Below, in pieces: positions 9,754 to 17,962 of a stretch of 64,000 nucleotides of DNA (positions are counted from its first letter, which is position 1; each line of letters opens with the position of its first letter). This stretch comes from JADJNW01 sp964517145 (GTDB lineage Bacteria > Bacteroidota > Bacteroidia > Chitinophagales > Saprospiraceae). Where the stretch lies: contig CAZFBN010000005.1 in the NCBI GenBank assembly GCA_964517145.1, positions 17,351 to 81,350 on the forward strand. Reading direction: 5' to 3'. The position numbers were made by a program, and so were the translations under genes. The notes beneath the pieces were generated by a model that searched no databases, had not been told where the DNA came from, and saw nothing but the letters and a program-made list of their open reading frames with translations.

Positions 9754-10404
9754 ATGAATCTGGCGAATTTTATTGACCATACAATCTTAAAGGCAGATTG
9801 TACTGTGGAGGACATTAAGCGAGTTTGTGCCGACGCCATTCAATATCAATTTGCGGCAGTGTGCATTCCTCCATTTTACGTAAGTCAGGCGGCTGATTTT
9901 TTGCAGGATACCCAACTAAAAGTAAAAATTGCAACTGTAATAGGGTTTCCGATGGGGTACTCTTACACCCCCGCAAAAGTGGAAGAAATAAAACGTGCGA
10001 TTGATGACGGTGCCTCCGAAGTGGATGCGGTTATTAATCTCTGCGCGGTAAAAATGGGCAACTGGAGCTACGTGCGCAATGACATTGACAGCATGGTGAC
10101 GGCGGCGCACCTCAAGGGTAAAACGATCAAAATTATTTTAGAAACGGGCTTGCTCACAGACGATGAATTGCAGCGTTTAACGGAAATTTGTTTGGAAATC
10201 AAGCCTGATTTTGTCAAAACTTCTACCGGTTTCAATGGGGAAGGCGCTACGGTACATGTGGTGAGCACTTTGAAAAATTTGTTGCACGATCAAATCAAAA
10301 TCAAGGCTTCCGGTGGCATTCGCACACGCGAAGACGCCATTCGCCTCATCGAGGCAGGTGCCAAGCGCATTGGCAGCTCGGCAGGTGTCAATTTAATAAA
10401 ATAA
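9754..10404 (+). CDS. deoC: Deoxyribose-phosphate aldolase
   Basis: The 216-residue class I aldolase splits 2-deoxyribose 5-phosphate into acetaldehyde and glyceraldehyde 3-phosphate in deoxynucleoside breakdown. The sequence shows the family N-terminus (IDHTILKADCT), the ATVIGFPMG strand, the EVDAVINL strand, the Schiff-base lysine in DFVKTSTGF (about residue 150), and the C-terminal KASGGIRTREDA and GAKRIGSSAG motifs. Length is normal for bacterial DeoC. It is a single gene here, with no other deo genes beside it, and ends at a convergent junction with the sigma factor. Confidence 0.95.
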   Translation: MNLANFIDHTILKADCTVEDIKRVCADAIQYQFAAVCIPPFYVSQAADFLQDTQLKVKIATVIGFPMGYSYTPAKVEEIKRAIDDGASEVDAVINLCAVKMGNWSYVRNDIDSMVTAAHLKGKTIKIILETGLLTDDELQRLTEICLEIKPDFVKTSTGFNGEGATVHVVSTLKNLLHDQIKIKASGGIRTREDAIRLIEAGAKRIGSSAGVNLIK

Positions 10405-10436
10405 AAATCAACCCCTTTTTCACATTTCACATTTCA

Positions 10437-10485
10437 AATTAAAAAAAACACCCCTCTGATTTCAATTAAAATTGAACCAGAGAGG
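10437..10485 (-). terminator. Terminator for the minus-strand sigma-factor operon
   Basis: CCTCTGATTTCAATT and AATTGAACCAGAGAGG form an imperfect long stem with a two-nt loop. On the minus strand it is followed by a run of T (the A run at about 10440-10448). It lies just after the sigma gene and may also act for deoC. Confidence 0.75.
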
Positions 10486-10512
10486 CATTATTGTGTAAAC
10501 ATTTTTTGAGTT

Positions 10513-11175
10513 CTACGCTAAACTCTCTTTTTTAGTTCTTCTAGTAGAGAAGTCGAAATAGTTGCTATATCCGGGTTTTTGTAGCAGTTCATAGAGCAAT
10601 TCTTTGGCTCTGAAAAGTTGCGCTTTCACGGTGCCTAGTGGCAATTCCATTTCTTCCGCAATTTCATCATAGCTCAATTCTTCAAAATAGCGCATTTCAA
10701 TCATCAATCGATACTTGCGATCCAATTCGGTCAAGGCACGCCGCATCAAATCGAGTCGCTGATTGCGAATGAATTGTTCTTCCGGGTTGCGCGCTCTGTC
10801 GCGCAGCTTATCCCCAAATTCAATCTCATGTTCAGCCTCCGAAGATTCATCCAACGACATCAAATTCAGCCGCTTCCGCCGAATGTGGTCTATGCAATTA
10901 TTGATGGCAATTTTAAACAACCAGGTGCTAAACGCGTGGCGCGGCACATAGCTGATTAAGTTGCAAAACGCCTTGCCAAAGGCTTCCATCGTCAGGTCAG
11001 TGGCATCTTCATCATTGCGCACCATGCGAAACATGGTGTGATACACCGACTGTTGGTAGCGATTCAACAAAGAGGCATACGCCTGTTGGTTGCCTCGTAC
11101 TGCCTGCTGCACCAGTTCGTAATCTTCATACGCCCGATGTGTCAAGCAAAAAGCGGGAGGGGTTACTGCTTCCAT
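10513..11175 (-). CDS. RNA polymerase sigma-70 family (ECF) factor
   Basis: The 220-residue protein has sigma region 2 at about 35-105 (LLNRYQQSVYHTMFRMVRN, FSTWLFKIAINNCID) and region 4 at about 145-200 (YEELSYDEIAEEMELPLGTVKAQLFRAKELL in outline, with MELPLGTVKAQLFRAKELL as the helix-turn-helix). It would direct RNA polymerase to a set of promoters. No anti-sigma gene is next to it. Its start lies inside the 3' end of the glycosyltransferase gene (13-nt overlap), suggesting translational coupling. A basic C-terminal tail (STRRTKKESLA) extends past region 4. Confidence 0.92.
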   Translation of the reverse strand: MEAVTPPAFCLTHRAYEDYELVQQAVRGNQQAYASLLNRYQQSVYHTMFRMVRNDEDATDLTMEAFGKAFCNLISYVPRHAFSTWLFKIAINNCIDHIRRKRLNLMSLDESSEAEHEIEFGDKLRDRARNPEEQFIRNQRLDLMRRALTELDRKYRLMIEMRYFEELSYDEIAEEMELPLGTVKAQLFRAKELLYELLQKPGYSNYFDFSTRRTKKESLA

Positions 11176-12269
11176 ATGTCCTTTCTACCGATTAGTAGCG
11201 CAGGTGCGAATACCAGGTAGTACAGGACATAGGCAGCGTCGAGCAGCGGAATCCACCGCCAAAGCTCCAACGCTTGCAATTTTTTGAGCACGTTGTAATA
11301 TATCCATGAGACTACTGCCATTCTCACCAACACTGTGATGAATATTGGGATTACAAATGTACCGCCCAACAACAAGGAAATCGCCAACAGATAGTGTAGT
11401 GCATGACTCAGCGACAATGCACCCAACCACACCTGATGCTTACCCTGATAGCTGGTAGCGGTGCTTAGATGTCGGGATTTCTGGTGGTAGTAGCCTCTCC
11501 AGGTTCTTTTAGGTTCTGACAACACAAAAGCGTCTGGATGTATAACAATTTGAACATTTGCGTATTGAGCCGCTTCGTTTACAAAGAGATCATCATCTCC
11601 CGAAGCGATGTTTTGGTGCTTTTTGAAGCCTTCGGTTTTGGAAAAAACGGATTTGGTATAGATTAGATTTCTGCCTACGCCCATATACGGCAAACCCATC
11701 AGCGCAAACGACATATACTGAATAGCCGTATAAATGGTCTCAAAGCGAATGAAAAGGTTTAAGATTCCTCTGTGTGTTTGATAAGGGCTATAGCCAAGCC
11801 CTACTTCTACGCGCTGCCGTAGCGCCCCTTGCATAAATCGAAGCCAATTGGGACTGGCAGGCTGACAATCTGCATCACTCAACGCTAAAATGTCGTGGCG
11901 TGCAGCTTCAATACCAAAGGTTAGTGCAGTTTTCTTACCTGGCAGCTTTTGACTGCTGTTGCAATTAACCAGGCGCAAATTGGCATATTTTTTTTGAAAA
12001 TTCAAGACCACCTCCGTCGTTGCATCTGTAGAATGGTCATTTATGACGATTATTTCAAACGAACGGTAGTTTTGATTTAGGAAATGGATTAAATTTTTTT
12101 TTAAATTTTCTGCTTCGTTCCTTGCGCAGATGATGACTGAGACGGGTGGCTGCTCTTCCCCGCTGAAAGGTGGAGGTTTGTACAACGCCAATTTTGAAAA
12201 AATAAAAAGCCAATAAAACAACTGAACCAGGCTGGCAGCAACGAAGAGATAAAAAATAAAAGGTATCAT
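11163..12269 (-). CDS. Membrane glycosyltransferase, family 2
   Basis: The 368-residue protein has an N-terminal transmembrane segment (1-25), a GT2 domain (VSVIICARNEAENL, about 45; the DDD/DxD region around LSDADCQP at about 130; GDDDLFVNEAA at about 230; and a QKSRHLS motif near 270 resembling QxxRW), and two or three C-terminal membrane helices (about 285-360). It probably transfers a sugar from a nucleotide donor to a lipid or polymer at the inner membrane. The gene begins 4 nt after the previous minus-strand gene and overlaps the following sigma factor, so these form a compact operon. Confidence 0.9.
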   Translation of the reverse strand: MIPFIFYLFVAASLVQLFYWLFIFSKLALYKPPPFSGEEQPPVSVIICARNEAENLKKNLIHFLNQNYRSFEIIVINDHSTDATTEVVLNFQKKYANLRLVNCNSSQKLPGKKTALTFGIEAARHDILALSDADCQPASPNWLRFMQGALRQRVEVGLGYSPYQTHRGILNLFIRFETIYTAIQYMSFALMGLPYMGVGRNLIYTKSVFSKTEGFKKHQNIASGDDDLFVNEAAQYANVQIVIHPDAFVLSEPKRTWRGYYHQKSRHLSTATSYQGKHQVWLGALSLSHALHYLLAISLLLGGTFVIPIFITVLVRMAVVSWIYYNVLKKLQALELWRWIPLLDAAYVLYYLVFAPALLIGRKDIWKQ

Positions 12270-12273
12270 GTTG

Positions 12274-12786
12274 TTAGGCTTTCACCGGTGCTCTCTGCTT
12301 AAACGTCAAATCCAGCATGCGCAAGCGGCGCTTTTTACCAAATTTGGTAATTTTATTTTTAAAAATTTTCGGGAGAATCCAACCCGTCAGCCAGGAAGTG
12401 CCCGTCACAACGGCGTCCGACCAAAGGTAATGCGTGTCGGGGTTATTGTCGGTGAGGGTTCCAATCAGCGCATTTGCCGACCAGCCGGCACCAAAAGTGT
12501 ACAGGGAAGTGCGCGCTGCCTTGCTCCAACCCTTCGGGCGACGAAAAGCTTCAATACTATCGAGCGGTACGTAGCGGTCAGGCAGCACAATCCAATTCCG
12601 TTCAATGTCCAAATCTTCGATCACGCCGCGATACCAGACTTCATCATTTTTCAATTTATAATTGATTTCCTCACCAATGTACATTTTTTTGGTCTTTGGG
12701 CTTCCATATTTTTCAATCTGCAACACCTTTTGCGCATTGGCAAACCAGCATGAACCCAACAAAAGCAGTAAAGCGAGCATTCGCAT
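12274..12786 (-). CDS. Secreted or membrane protein of unknown function
   Basis: The start at 12786 is chosen because it begins a signal peptide (MRMLALLLLLGSCWFANAQ); upstream in-frame codons overlap rnpA in another frame and read as non-protein-like sequence. The mature part is about 150 residues. The first half has short charged strands (IEKYGSPKTKKMYIGEEI, VWYRGVIEDLD), followed by a hydrophobic region (SANALIGTL, TGTSWLTGWIL) and a very basic C-terminus (KNKITKFGKKRRLRMLDL). I do not recognise the family. It is followed after 4 nt by the GT2 gene, so it probably belongs to the same operon. Confidence 0.7.
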   Translation of the reverse strand: MRMLALLLLLGSCWFANAQKVLQIEKYGSPKTKKMYIGEEINYKLKNDEVWYRGVIEDLDIERNWIVLPDRYVPLDSIEAFRRPKGWSKAARTSLYTFGAGWSANALIGTLTDNNPDTHYLWSDAVVTGTSWLTGWILPKIFKNKITKFGKKRRLRMLDLTFKQRAPVKA

Positions 12787-12857
12787 AAAAACGATTTTAA
12801 AATGAAACGTCTGGTACTTGGCATCGGTTCTTCGATGTCGTCTATTGCAAGGAGCTT

Positions 12858-13265
12858 TCAGGGCACGCGTTGGTTGTCCGACCGCCATTTTTTTATAAAT
12901 CGACGCAGCATTTGTTGCATAGCCGCTTCAATGTCTTTGAAAGGCAATTCTTCCTGACCGGTATAAATGACCAAAAAAGCCAACTGATGCGGCGCTTCTT
13001 TCATTGCCTCGTACAAACGGTGTTTGTTCAGCCGATAGGCTTCTCGCACCAAACGCCGAATTCGATTGCGCTGTACCGCTTTTTTTAATTTTTTTTTGGG
13101 CACTGCCAATGCAAATTGCACCGGAAACGCACTTTGTCGCGCTTCCTGCACCGTCCATACGAGCCGCAGCGGATACTGCGCAAAAGATTGTCCATGCTTG
13201 AACAACTGTTCAATCACAGTGCGGCTTTTGAGGCGCTCGGCGCGTTTGAAGGTAAAATCAGGCAT
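12858..13265 (-). CDS. rnpA: Ribonuclease P protein component
   Basis: The 135-residue basic protein assists the RNase P RNA in cutting the 5' leaders of pre-tRNAs. The family N-terminus FKRAERLKSRTVIEQLF and the RNR signature KAVQRNRIRRLVREAYR (about 65-80) are clear. The start at 13265 is preferred over one at 13349 because a good promoter lies at 13317-13349 and the extra residues are not RnpA-like. The usual neighbour rpmH is absent upstream, and no yidD is recognisable downstream. Confidence 0.93.
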   Translation of the reverse strand: MPDFTFKRAERLKSRTVIEQLFKHGQSFAQYPLRLVWTVQEARQSAFPVQFALAVPKKKLKKAVQRNRIRRLVREAYRLNKHRLYEAMKEAPHQLAFLVIYTGQEELPFKDIEAAMQQMLRRFIKKWRSDNQRVP

Positions 13266-13316
13266 CACAATAAATCGAAGTTCTTCTTTTTTAAAATGAA
13301 AAAATGAATCTTTTTG

Positions 13317-13349
13317 CAAACGTACAGTCGCAAAAGCAAGTTTACTCAA
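13317..13349 (-). promoter_or_regulatory. Promoter of rnpA
   Basis: On the minus strand TACGTTTG (13317-13324) matches TAnnTTTG, and TTG (13347-13349) lies 22 nt upstream. The expected transcript start near 13310 leaves a leader of about 45 nt before the ATG at 13265. Confidence 0.6.
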
Positions 13350-13560
13350 AAAATACTGCTTCCGATTAAAATATCACCATTTTCAAAAAATAAAGAAATT
13401 TCCACTTTTTACAATAATTTGATTATCAACACGGATCACCGCTCGTCAGCTCACTTTTAAAATGGAATAAATCATTTTCAGAAAGTTTTTTTACTTATAA
13501 AAATCCCAATTGTAGGGGAAATATCGTTTCTTGTTCGTTGTATAACAAAATTTTTGAAAC

Positions 13561-13872
13561 ATGACGTTCAACGAAATAAGTGAAAAGGTGAAAAGCCAGG
13601 CGCATCGCGCACCACAGTTAGGCAAAACATTGAAATTGGTTTTAGGAGGCGAGGAAGAGGTGATTCACGTGGACATGACGAGCACGCCAGCCATTGTCAC
13701 CAACGACAATAAAGACGCTGATTGTACTATCATTACCAACATCGAAACACTGGAGGCGCTGCGCAGCGGCAGCCTGAACCCAATGATGGCGGTGATGAGC
13801 GGCAAAATCAAAATAAAAGGCGACATGGGCGTAGCCATGCAGCTACAATCTTTGCTTTCGGGCGCTATGTGA
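13561..13872 (+). CDS. SCP2 sterol-binding domain protein
   Basis: The 103-residue protein is a single SCP2-like lipid-binding domain. The typical pattern is present: a strand pair ending in VIHVDMTSTPAIVTN, the DADCTIITNIETLEAL segment, and the signature SGKIKIKGDMGVAMQLQSLL near the C-terminus. Such small proteins bind hydrophobic ligands in the cytoplasm; the ligand here is unknown. It has no signal peptide. It stands alone, divergent from rnpA and convergent with moaE. Confidence 0.85.
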   Translation: MTFNEISEKVKSQAHRAPQLGKTLKLVLGGEEEVIHVDMTSTPAIVTNDNKDADCTIITNIETLEALRSGSLNPMMAVMSGKIKIKGDMGVAMQLQSLLSGAM

Positions 13873-13886
13873 AAAAGTGGAAGCTT

Positions 13887-13931
13887 GGAATGTTGGAATA
13901 ATGAAATTCCACTTCAATGCTCCGACATTCC
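13887..13931. terminator. Hairpin at the SCP2/moaE convergent junction
   Basis: GGAATGTTGGA (13887-13897) pairs with TCCGACATTCC (13921-13931) with one G-T pair. The loop itself contains TTCCACTT, which could pair with AAGTGGAA at 13875-13882. The stem arms are inverted copies of a GGAATGTTGGAA word. Confidence 0.6.
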
Positions 13932-13942
13932 ATTTTCCCAAT

Positions 13943-14359
13943 TTAAGGATGCGCACCGACCCACACTTCGCCATCCTCAAAAATTTCTTTTTTCCAAATC
14001 GGCACCGTTTGTTTTAAGGTATCAATGATCCACTGGCAGGCGGCAAAAGCATCCGCGCGGTGAGGGGTAGAAACAGCAATCACTACCGCAGCTTCGCCCA
14101 CGGTCAAGATGCCCACCCGATGATGAATCGCAACACCTAAGAGCTGCCACTTCTTGCAAGCTTGGTCAGCAATTTTCCGCATTTCGGAAATCGCCATAGG
14201 CGCATAGGCTTCGTACTCAAGGCGTGTCACGCGCTTTGCCTGCGTGTGGTCGCGCACCGTTCCAATAAAAATATTGATTGCACCGGCACCAGCACTGGCT
14301 ACAAAATCAATACATGGTTGGGCAGAAAGGACGTTTTCCGTCAGCTGAATATCTATCAT
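13943..14359 (-). CDS. moaE: Molybdopterin synthase catalytic subunit
   Basis: The 138-residue MoaE inserts sulfur from MoaD thiocarboxylate into precursor Z to make molybdopterin. Visible motifs are GAINIFIGTVRDH (about 25-37), LEYEAYAPMA (about 48), the conserved HHRVGILTVGEAAVVIAVS, the CQWIIDTLKQTVPIWKKE region with the conserved lysines, and the ending GEVWVG. The ATG at 14359 is chosen because an upstream in-frame start at 14398 would overlap moaD and add non-family residues. moaD lies immediately upstream; the other moa genes are outside the window. Confidence 0.95.
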   Translation of the reverse strand: MIDIQLTENVLSAQPCIDFVASAGAGAINIFIGTVRDHTQAKRVTRLEYEAYAPMAISEMRKIADQACKKWQLLGVAIHHRVGILTVGEAAVVIAVSTPHRADAFAACQWIIDTLKQTVPIWKKEIFEDGEVWVGAHP

Positions 14360-14387
14360 GTTTTTATTTAGCTTATTATGATAAAAA

Positions 14388-14630
14388 TCATCCGCCACTG
14401 ACCGGTGGGATGAGCACTACTTCATCGCCGGGTTGGATGGACAAATCTTCGGCGGCGTATTCGCCATTTACAGCAATTGCCAGTGAATTCAAGCGTTCCA
14501 GCGCTGGGTAGCGCTCAAAAAGGGCTTTTTTTAGCAGCAGCGTGGTTGTGGCATCCGTCACCTCGAAATGAAGGGCAGCACTACCGACGATTTCTTTTGT
14601 GATTCCAAAAGGCAAAATTTTAATTTGCAT
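14388..14630 (-). CDS. moaD: Molybdopterin synthase sulfur carrier subunit
   Basis: The 80-residue ubiquitin-fold protein ends in PPVSGG, the C-terminal Gly-Gly that becomes a thiocarboxylate. VNGEYAAEDLSIQPGDEVVL is the usual MoaD C-terminal segment. It passes sulfur to MoaE, which is encoded 28 nt downstream; together they form the heterotetrameric molybdopterin synthase. Confidence 0.93.
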   Translation of the reverse strand: MQIKILPFGITKEIVGSAALHFEVTDATTTLLLKKALFERYPALERLNSLAIAVNGEYAAEDLSIQPGDEVVLIPPVSGG

Positions 14631-14696
14631 AGAAAAGTTTTTACAAACAAAAAAAAGGGAATTTAAACAATCATCCTACCTGCACAAAACACTTTT

Positions 14697-14720
14697 TCGA
14701 CCAAAAAGTCGAATTTTTTT
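14697..14720 (+). terminator. Short hairpin with T run in the moaD upstream region
   Basis: TTCGAC and GTCGAA flank a CAAAAA loop and a seven-T run follows on the plus strand. It lies inside the leader of the minus-strand moaDE transcript, so it could stop antisense transcription or act as a leader hairpin. Confidence 0.45.
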
Positions 14721-14754
14721 CAATTTTGAATTGCCAAATTTTTTTTCGTAAAAG

Positions 14755-14783
14755 CAAAGTTAAGCTAACAAATTTGAATTCAA
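14755..14783 (-). promoter_or_regulatory. Promoter of moaD-moaE
   Basis: On the minus strand TAACTTTG (14755-14762) fits TAnnTTTG, with TTG (14781-14783) 18 nt upstream. It predicts a leader of about 118 nt. Confidence 0.55.
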
Positions 14784-14892
14784 ACAGCTTGTTAACCAAG
14801 AAAAACCTCCTTAACATATCATTTCACGGAACTCTTTACATTCAAATTATTAAGAAAAAATAAAAATGTGGATAACTTTTATTCAATAAAGG

Positions 14893-14923
14893 TTGACAAC
14901 AAAGAATTTAACACATATCTTTG
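14893..14923 (+). promoter_or_regulatory. Promoter of the MltD-type transglycosylase gene
   Basis: TTGACA (14893-14898) and TATCTTTG (14916-14923) form an excellent Bacteroidota promoter with 20 nt between TTG and the -7 element. The resulting leader to the ATG at 15093 is about 160 nt and contains a GAAGC-GCAA-GCTTC hairpin (15050-15063) and a six-codon mini-ORF. Confidence 0.65.
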
Positions 14924-15092
14924 ACAAACATTAATAAAAAGAGAAGCTCCTTATTAAACCTGTCCCTGTTTTAACTAAAGGATTTGCATGAATAAACCTT
15001 TACATTAAATCCATTTACTAAAATATTAAAACCTTTATTCAAAAAAATTGAAGCGCAAGCTTCGACGACTATTTTTTCACTAAATTTTTTTG

Positions 15093-16235
15093 ATGAATTT
15101 CCCATGGACACTCGTTGCCGTTGTGGTAGCCCTGAACCTATCGGCAACAAACAACACGACCGCGCGACCCCTCAGCGCATCGGTAGAAGATCCACTGAAC
15201 CGATGGAACAATTACACGGAAAGTGTAATTGAAGAGCGGATGGAGCGCATTACGCTTCCTTTTGAAGCCAAATACACCGCTAAAGTGCGTACGTACATTA
15301 AGGACTATTTAGTAACTGGTTACCGACAGACGGAAGAGATGCTTGGACGGACTGTCATGTACTTCCCGATCTTTGAACACTACCTGACGATTTACAAGTT
15401 GCCCAAGGAGTTGATGTATCTTGCAATTGTAGAATCAGCCTTGGATCCCACTGCAAAATCTCCCGTTGGCGCTGCCGGATTGTGGCAATTGATGCCGCAC
15501 ACCGCCCGCCAATATGGCTTGAGAGTGGATGGCTCGGTGGATGAACGCCTCGACCCTTACCGCTCAACCGAAGCAGCCGTGCGCCTTTTGTCAGATTTGT
15601 ACAATATATACCGCGACTGGCGTTTGGTAATGGTTGCCTACAATTGTGGAAACGGTAAATTGGATCAGGTGATGCAATCGGTGCGTTCAAAAGATTACTG
15701 GGAACTGGAAAATTACTTACCCGCGCAAACGCGCCATTATGTGCCTGCTTACATCGCGGCTGCATACATTGTGCAGTACCAGCACCACCACGAATTAAAG
15801 CCGACTTATCCTGCTTTGAATCTACGGGAAACCCGCGTACTGAAAGTGTATCATGCGCTGAGTTTTCAGGAAATTGCTTCTGCATGTAATATTTCACCTA
15901 CGATTATTGCAACTTTAAATCCAGGCTATCGCTTGCGGTCGGTTCCAAAAAATCCGAAAGGTCAGTTTTTGATCTTGCCTGCAAGTTCCGTATCGAGTTT
16001 CAAGGAATTTTTAGCTGGTAAAACCGGCGCCAAACCAGCATTGGTAGCGCCTGCCAACAAGGTGAAAAGCTCTTACGTCGTTGCAAAAGGGGATAAATTG
16101 GAAACACTTGCAGGGCTGTTTAAATGCAGTGTGCAGGACATTATGAAATGGAATGGATTATCCGAGCCAGAAGTGTTTGTGAATCAAGAATTGATTGTTT
16201 ACCTTCCAAGTGGTACAGTAACAAAACGAGCATAA
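15093..16235 (+). CDS. mltD: Membrane-bound lytic murein transglycosylase (MltD type) with LysM domains
   Basis: The 380-residue protein begins with a hydrophobic export signal (MNFPWTLVAVVVALNLSA). A goose-type lysozyme/SLT domain occupies about 55-225, with the catalytic glutamate in LAIVESALDPTAKSP, then GAAGLWQLMP and VMVAYNCGNG. Two LysM-like segments follow, a diverged one (about 245-300) and a clear one at the end (SYVVAKGDKLETLAGLF to VNQELIVYLP). It cuts the glycan strands of peptidoglycan in the periplasm during growth or recycling. The ATG at 15093 is used in preference to the TTG codon directly before it. Confidence 0.9.
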   Translation: MNFPWTLVAVVVALNLSATNNTTARPLSASVEDPLNRWNNYTESVIEERMERITLPFEAKYTAKVRTYIKDYLVTGYRQTEEMLGRTVMYFPIFEHYLTIYKLPKELMYLAIVESALDPTAKSPVGAAGLWQLMPHTARQYGLRVDGSVDERLDPYRSTEAAVRLLSDLYNIYRDWRLVMVAYNCGNGKLDQVMQSVRSKDYWELENYLPAQTRHYVPAYIAAAYIVQYQHHHELKPTYPALNLRETRVLKVYHALSFQEIASACNISPTIIATLNPGYRLRSVPKNPKGQFLILPASSVSSFKEFLAGKTGAKPALVAPANKVKSSYVVAKGDKLETLAGLFKCSVQDIMKWNGLSEPEVFVNQELIVYLPSGTVTKRA

Positions 16236-16254
16236 TACGTTTACATGAATCCAG

Positions 16255-16299
16255 AAAAAACGTCGCGCAGGCATCAGGGTTGCTGGCGCGGCGTTTTTA
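16255..16299 (+). terminator. Intrinsic terminator after mltD
   Basis: AAAAACGTCGCGC and GCGCGGCGTTTTT flank a 17-nt loop; the arms pair with a single offset and end in a T run. It may also act for the minus-strand helicase because of the A run on the left. Confidence 0.8.
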
Positions 16300-16337
16300 T
16301 TTTCAGCCTTTTAAAAAATCAGCGCCCCATCTGTACC

Positions 16338-17681
16338 TTATTTTTTCTTCTTTTTACCTCTAGGCTTGGCGCCGCGCGTTTTGGGTTTGCCGTATTTCTG
16401 CATCATTTTATCCACATGACGCACTTTTTTATTTACTTTTTTATTCTTCGCTAATTTTTCATGGAAGGCAGGCGCATCAGGATTTGGGGCAGCTACCTCC
16501 GGATTTTTCATACGGATGACTGGCTTTTCCTGCTCTATCAGTTCCTCGGAAATAGCAAGATTTTCCGGCAAGGACAACATCGGAATTTCATATTGCATCA
16601 AATTTTCAATCGCTTCTTGATATTCTCGTTCATTTTTTGTAATAAATGTAATGGAAATGCCCCGTTTTTCCATTCGCCCCGTTCTGCCGATGCGGTGAAT
16701 GTAATGTTCCGGCACTTCCGGCGTATCAAAATTCACGACATGCGTAACTTCTGGAATGTCAATCCCTCGCGCAATCAAATCCGTTGCAATCAACATCTGA
16801 TACGTGCCGTTCTGAAACTGATTCACCGCGTTGAAACGATAATTCTGATCTTTATTGGAATGAATGACGCCGACTTTTTCGGGAAATTTTTCCTGCATGC
16901 GCTCGTACAATTCATCCGCCAAGGCTTTGGTCGCCACGAAAATCAACACTTTCGACATTTCAGAATGATCCTGCAAAAGCCGTTCCAACAAATTTACTTT
17001 GGTATTAAAATTAGGAACATGATACCCCCGTTGCTCAATATTTTCAAGAGGTGTGCCCATCGGTGCAGCTTCCACCCACACCGGCGCATTGAAATATTCT
17101 TCAATAATCAATTCTACTTCCTCGGTAATCGTCGCGGAAAACAGCATATTCTGGCGCTTCTCTGGCAACAAATCCAAAATATTTTTCAACTGTGTGCGAA
17201 AACCCAAATTTAGCATTTCATCCACTTCGTCGATCACCAGTTTTTTAATCGCCTTGGTTTTTAGCGCTCCACTCAAGATCAAATCGTACAATCTGCCCGG
17301 CGTCGCCACCAGCACATCCACGCCCTGCATGACTTCCGCTGCCTGGTTTTTCATGTTGGTTCCGCCGTACACACCAACGGACACCACGTTCATATATTTG
17401 GTGAGTTGTTGCACGGTTTCTACCACCTGCACCACCAGTTCGCGCGTTGGCACGATTACTAAAATCTGCGGATGCGGCTCTTTTGAAAACTTCCACAAAC
17501 GCAGGCAGGGCAGCAAGTACGCCAAAGTTTTTCCGGTACCCGTCTGCGCAATACCGCACACATCCCGCCCGGACATGATGATGGAAAACGCTTGCTGCTG
17601 AATGGTGGTCGGCGTGGTGAAACCCAAGTCCTGCAAAGCGTTGAGCAGCGGTTTATTTAAATTCAAATCCTCGAAAGTCAT
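16338..17681 (-). CDS. DEAD-box RNA helicase (RhlE/CshA type)
   Basis: The 447-residue helicase has all core motifs: Q motif (TTPTTIQQQAF), motif I (AQTGTGKT), Ia (PTRELV), Ib (TPGR), II as DEVD rather than DEAD (VIDEVDEML), III (SAT), IV-V (LIFVATKALADEL, ATDLIARGIDI) and VI (HRIGRTGR). The C-terminus beyond about 390 is a Lys-rich tail (KNKKVNKKVRH, ending RGKKKKK) that should bind RNA. It unwinds short RNA duplexes in ribosome assembly or mRNA turnover. The DEVD variant is known in Bacteroidota helicases. Confidence 0.93.
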   Translation of the reverse strand: MTFEDLNLNKPLLNALQDLGFTTPTTIQQQAFSIIMSGRDVCGIAQTGTGKTLAYLLPCLRLWKFSKEPHPQILVIVPTRELVVQVVETVQQLTKYMNVVSVGVYGGTNMKNQAAEVMQGVDVLVATPGRLYDLILSGALKTKAIKKLVIDEVDEMLNLGFRTQLKNILDLLPEKRQNMLFSATITEEVELIIEEYFNAPVWVEAAPMGTPLENIEQRGYHVPNFNTKVNLLERLLQDHSEMSKVLIFVATKALADELYERMQEKFPEKVGVIHSNKDQNYRFNAVNQFQNGTYQMLIATDLIARGIDIPEVTHVVNFDTPEVPEHYIHRIGRTGRMEKRGISITFITKNEREYQEAIENLMQYEIPMLSLPENLAISEELIEQEKPVIRMKNPEVAAPNPDAPAFHEKLAKNKKVNKKVRHVDKMMQKYGKPKTRGAKPRGKKKKK

Positions 17682-17793
17682 AGGTCACTTTTATGGATAA
17701 TGGGTCAAAACGTTTTTTACCTTTCAGGCTCGTAAAAAGATTTACGAAATCGCTCCAATCATTTAGTCCACCACCTTTTTATAAACACTTGTG

Positions 17794-17801
17794 CAAAGGT
17801 A
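17794..17801 (-). promoter_or_regulatory. Candidate -7 element for the helicase gene
   Basis: On the minus strand this reads TACCTTTG, a match to TAnnTTTG, 113 nt before the start codon. No clear TTG -33 element accompanies it. Confidence 0.35.
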
Positions 17802-17962
17802 GTGGTTAAAAAGGCTAAGCGGGGCTGATATTCTATTGAAATTGTAATATTTTTACCCATCGTTTAATAAATTATACTAAATTCATGTTCCCGAACAAAA
17901 GGAGTACATTGTCTAAACGAGTTTAGCAATGCACAAATCGTTCATCATCAATCAACAATCCT

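Noticed and set aside
16461..17213. 250-codon open frame opposite the DEAD-box helicase
   Set aside because: The helicase motifs are on the minus strand; this frame is Phe/His-rich shadow sequence.
16338..17681. DEVD in place of DEAD as evidence of a broken helicase
   Set aside because: All other motifs are intact and the D-E-x-D form keeps the catalytic acids.
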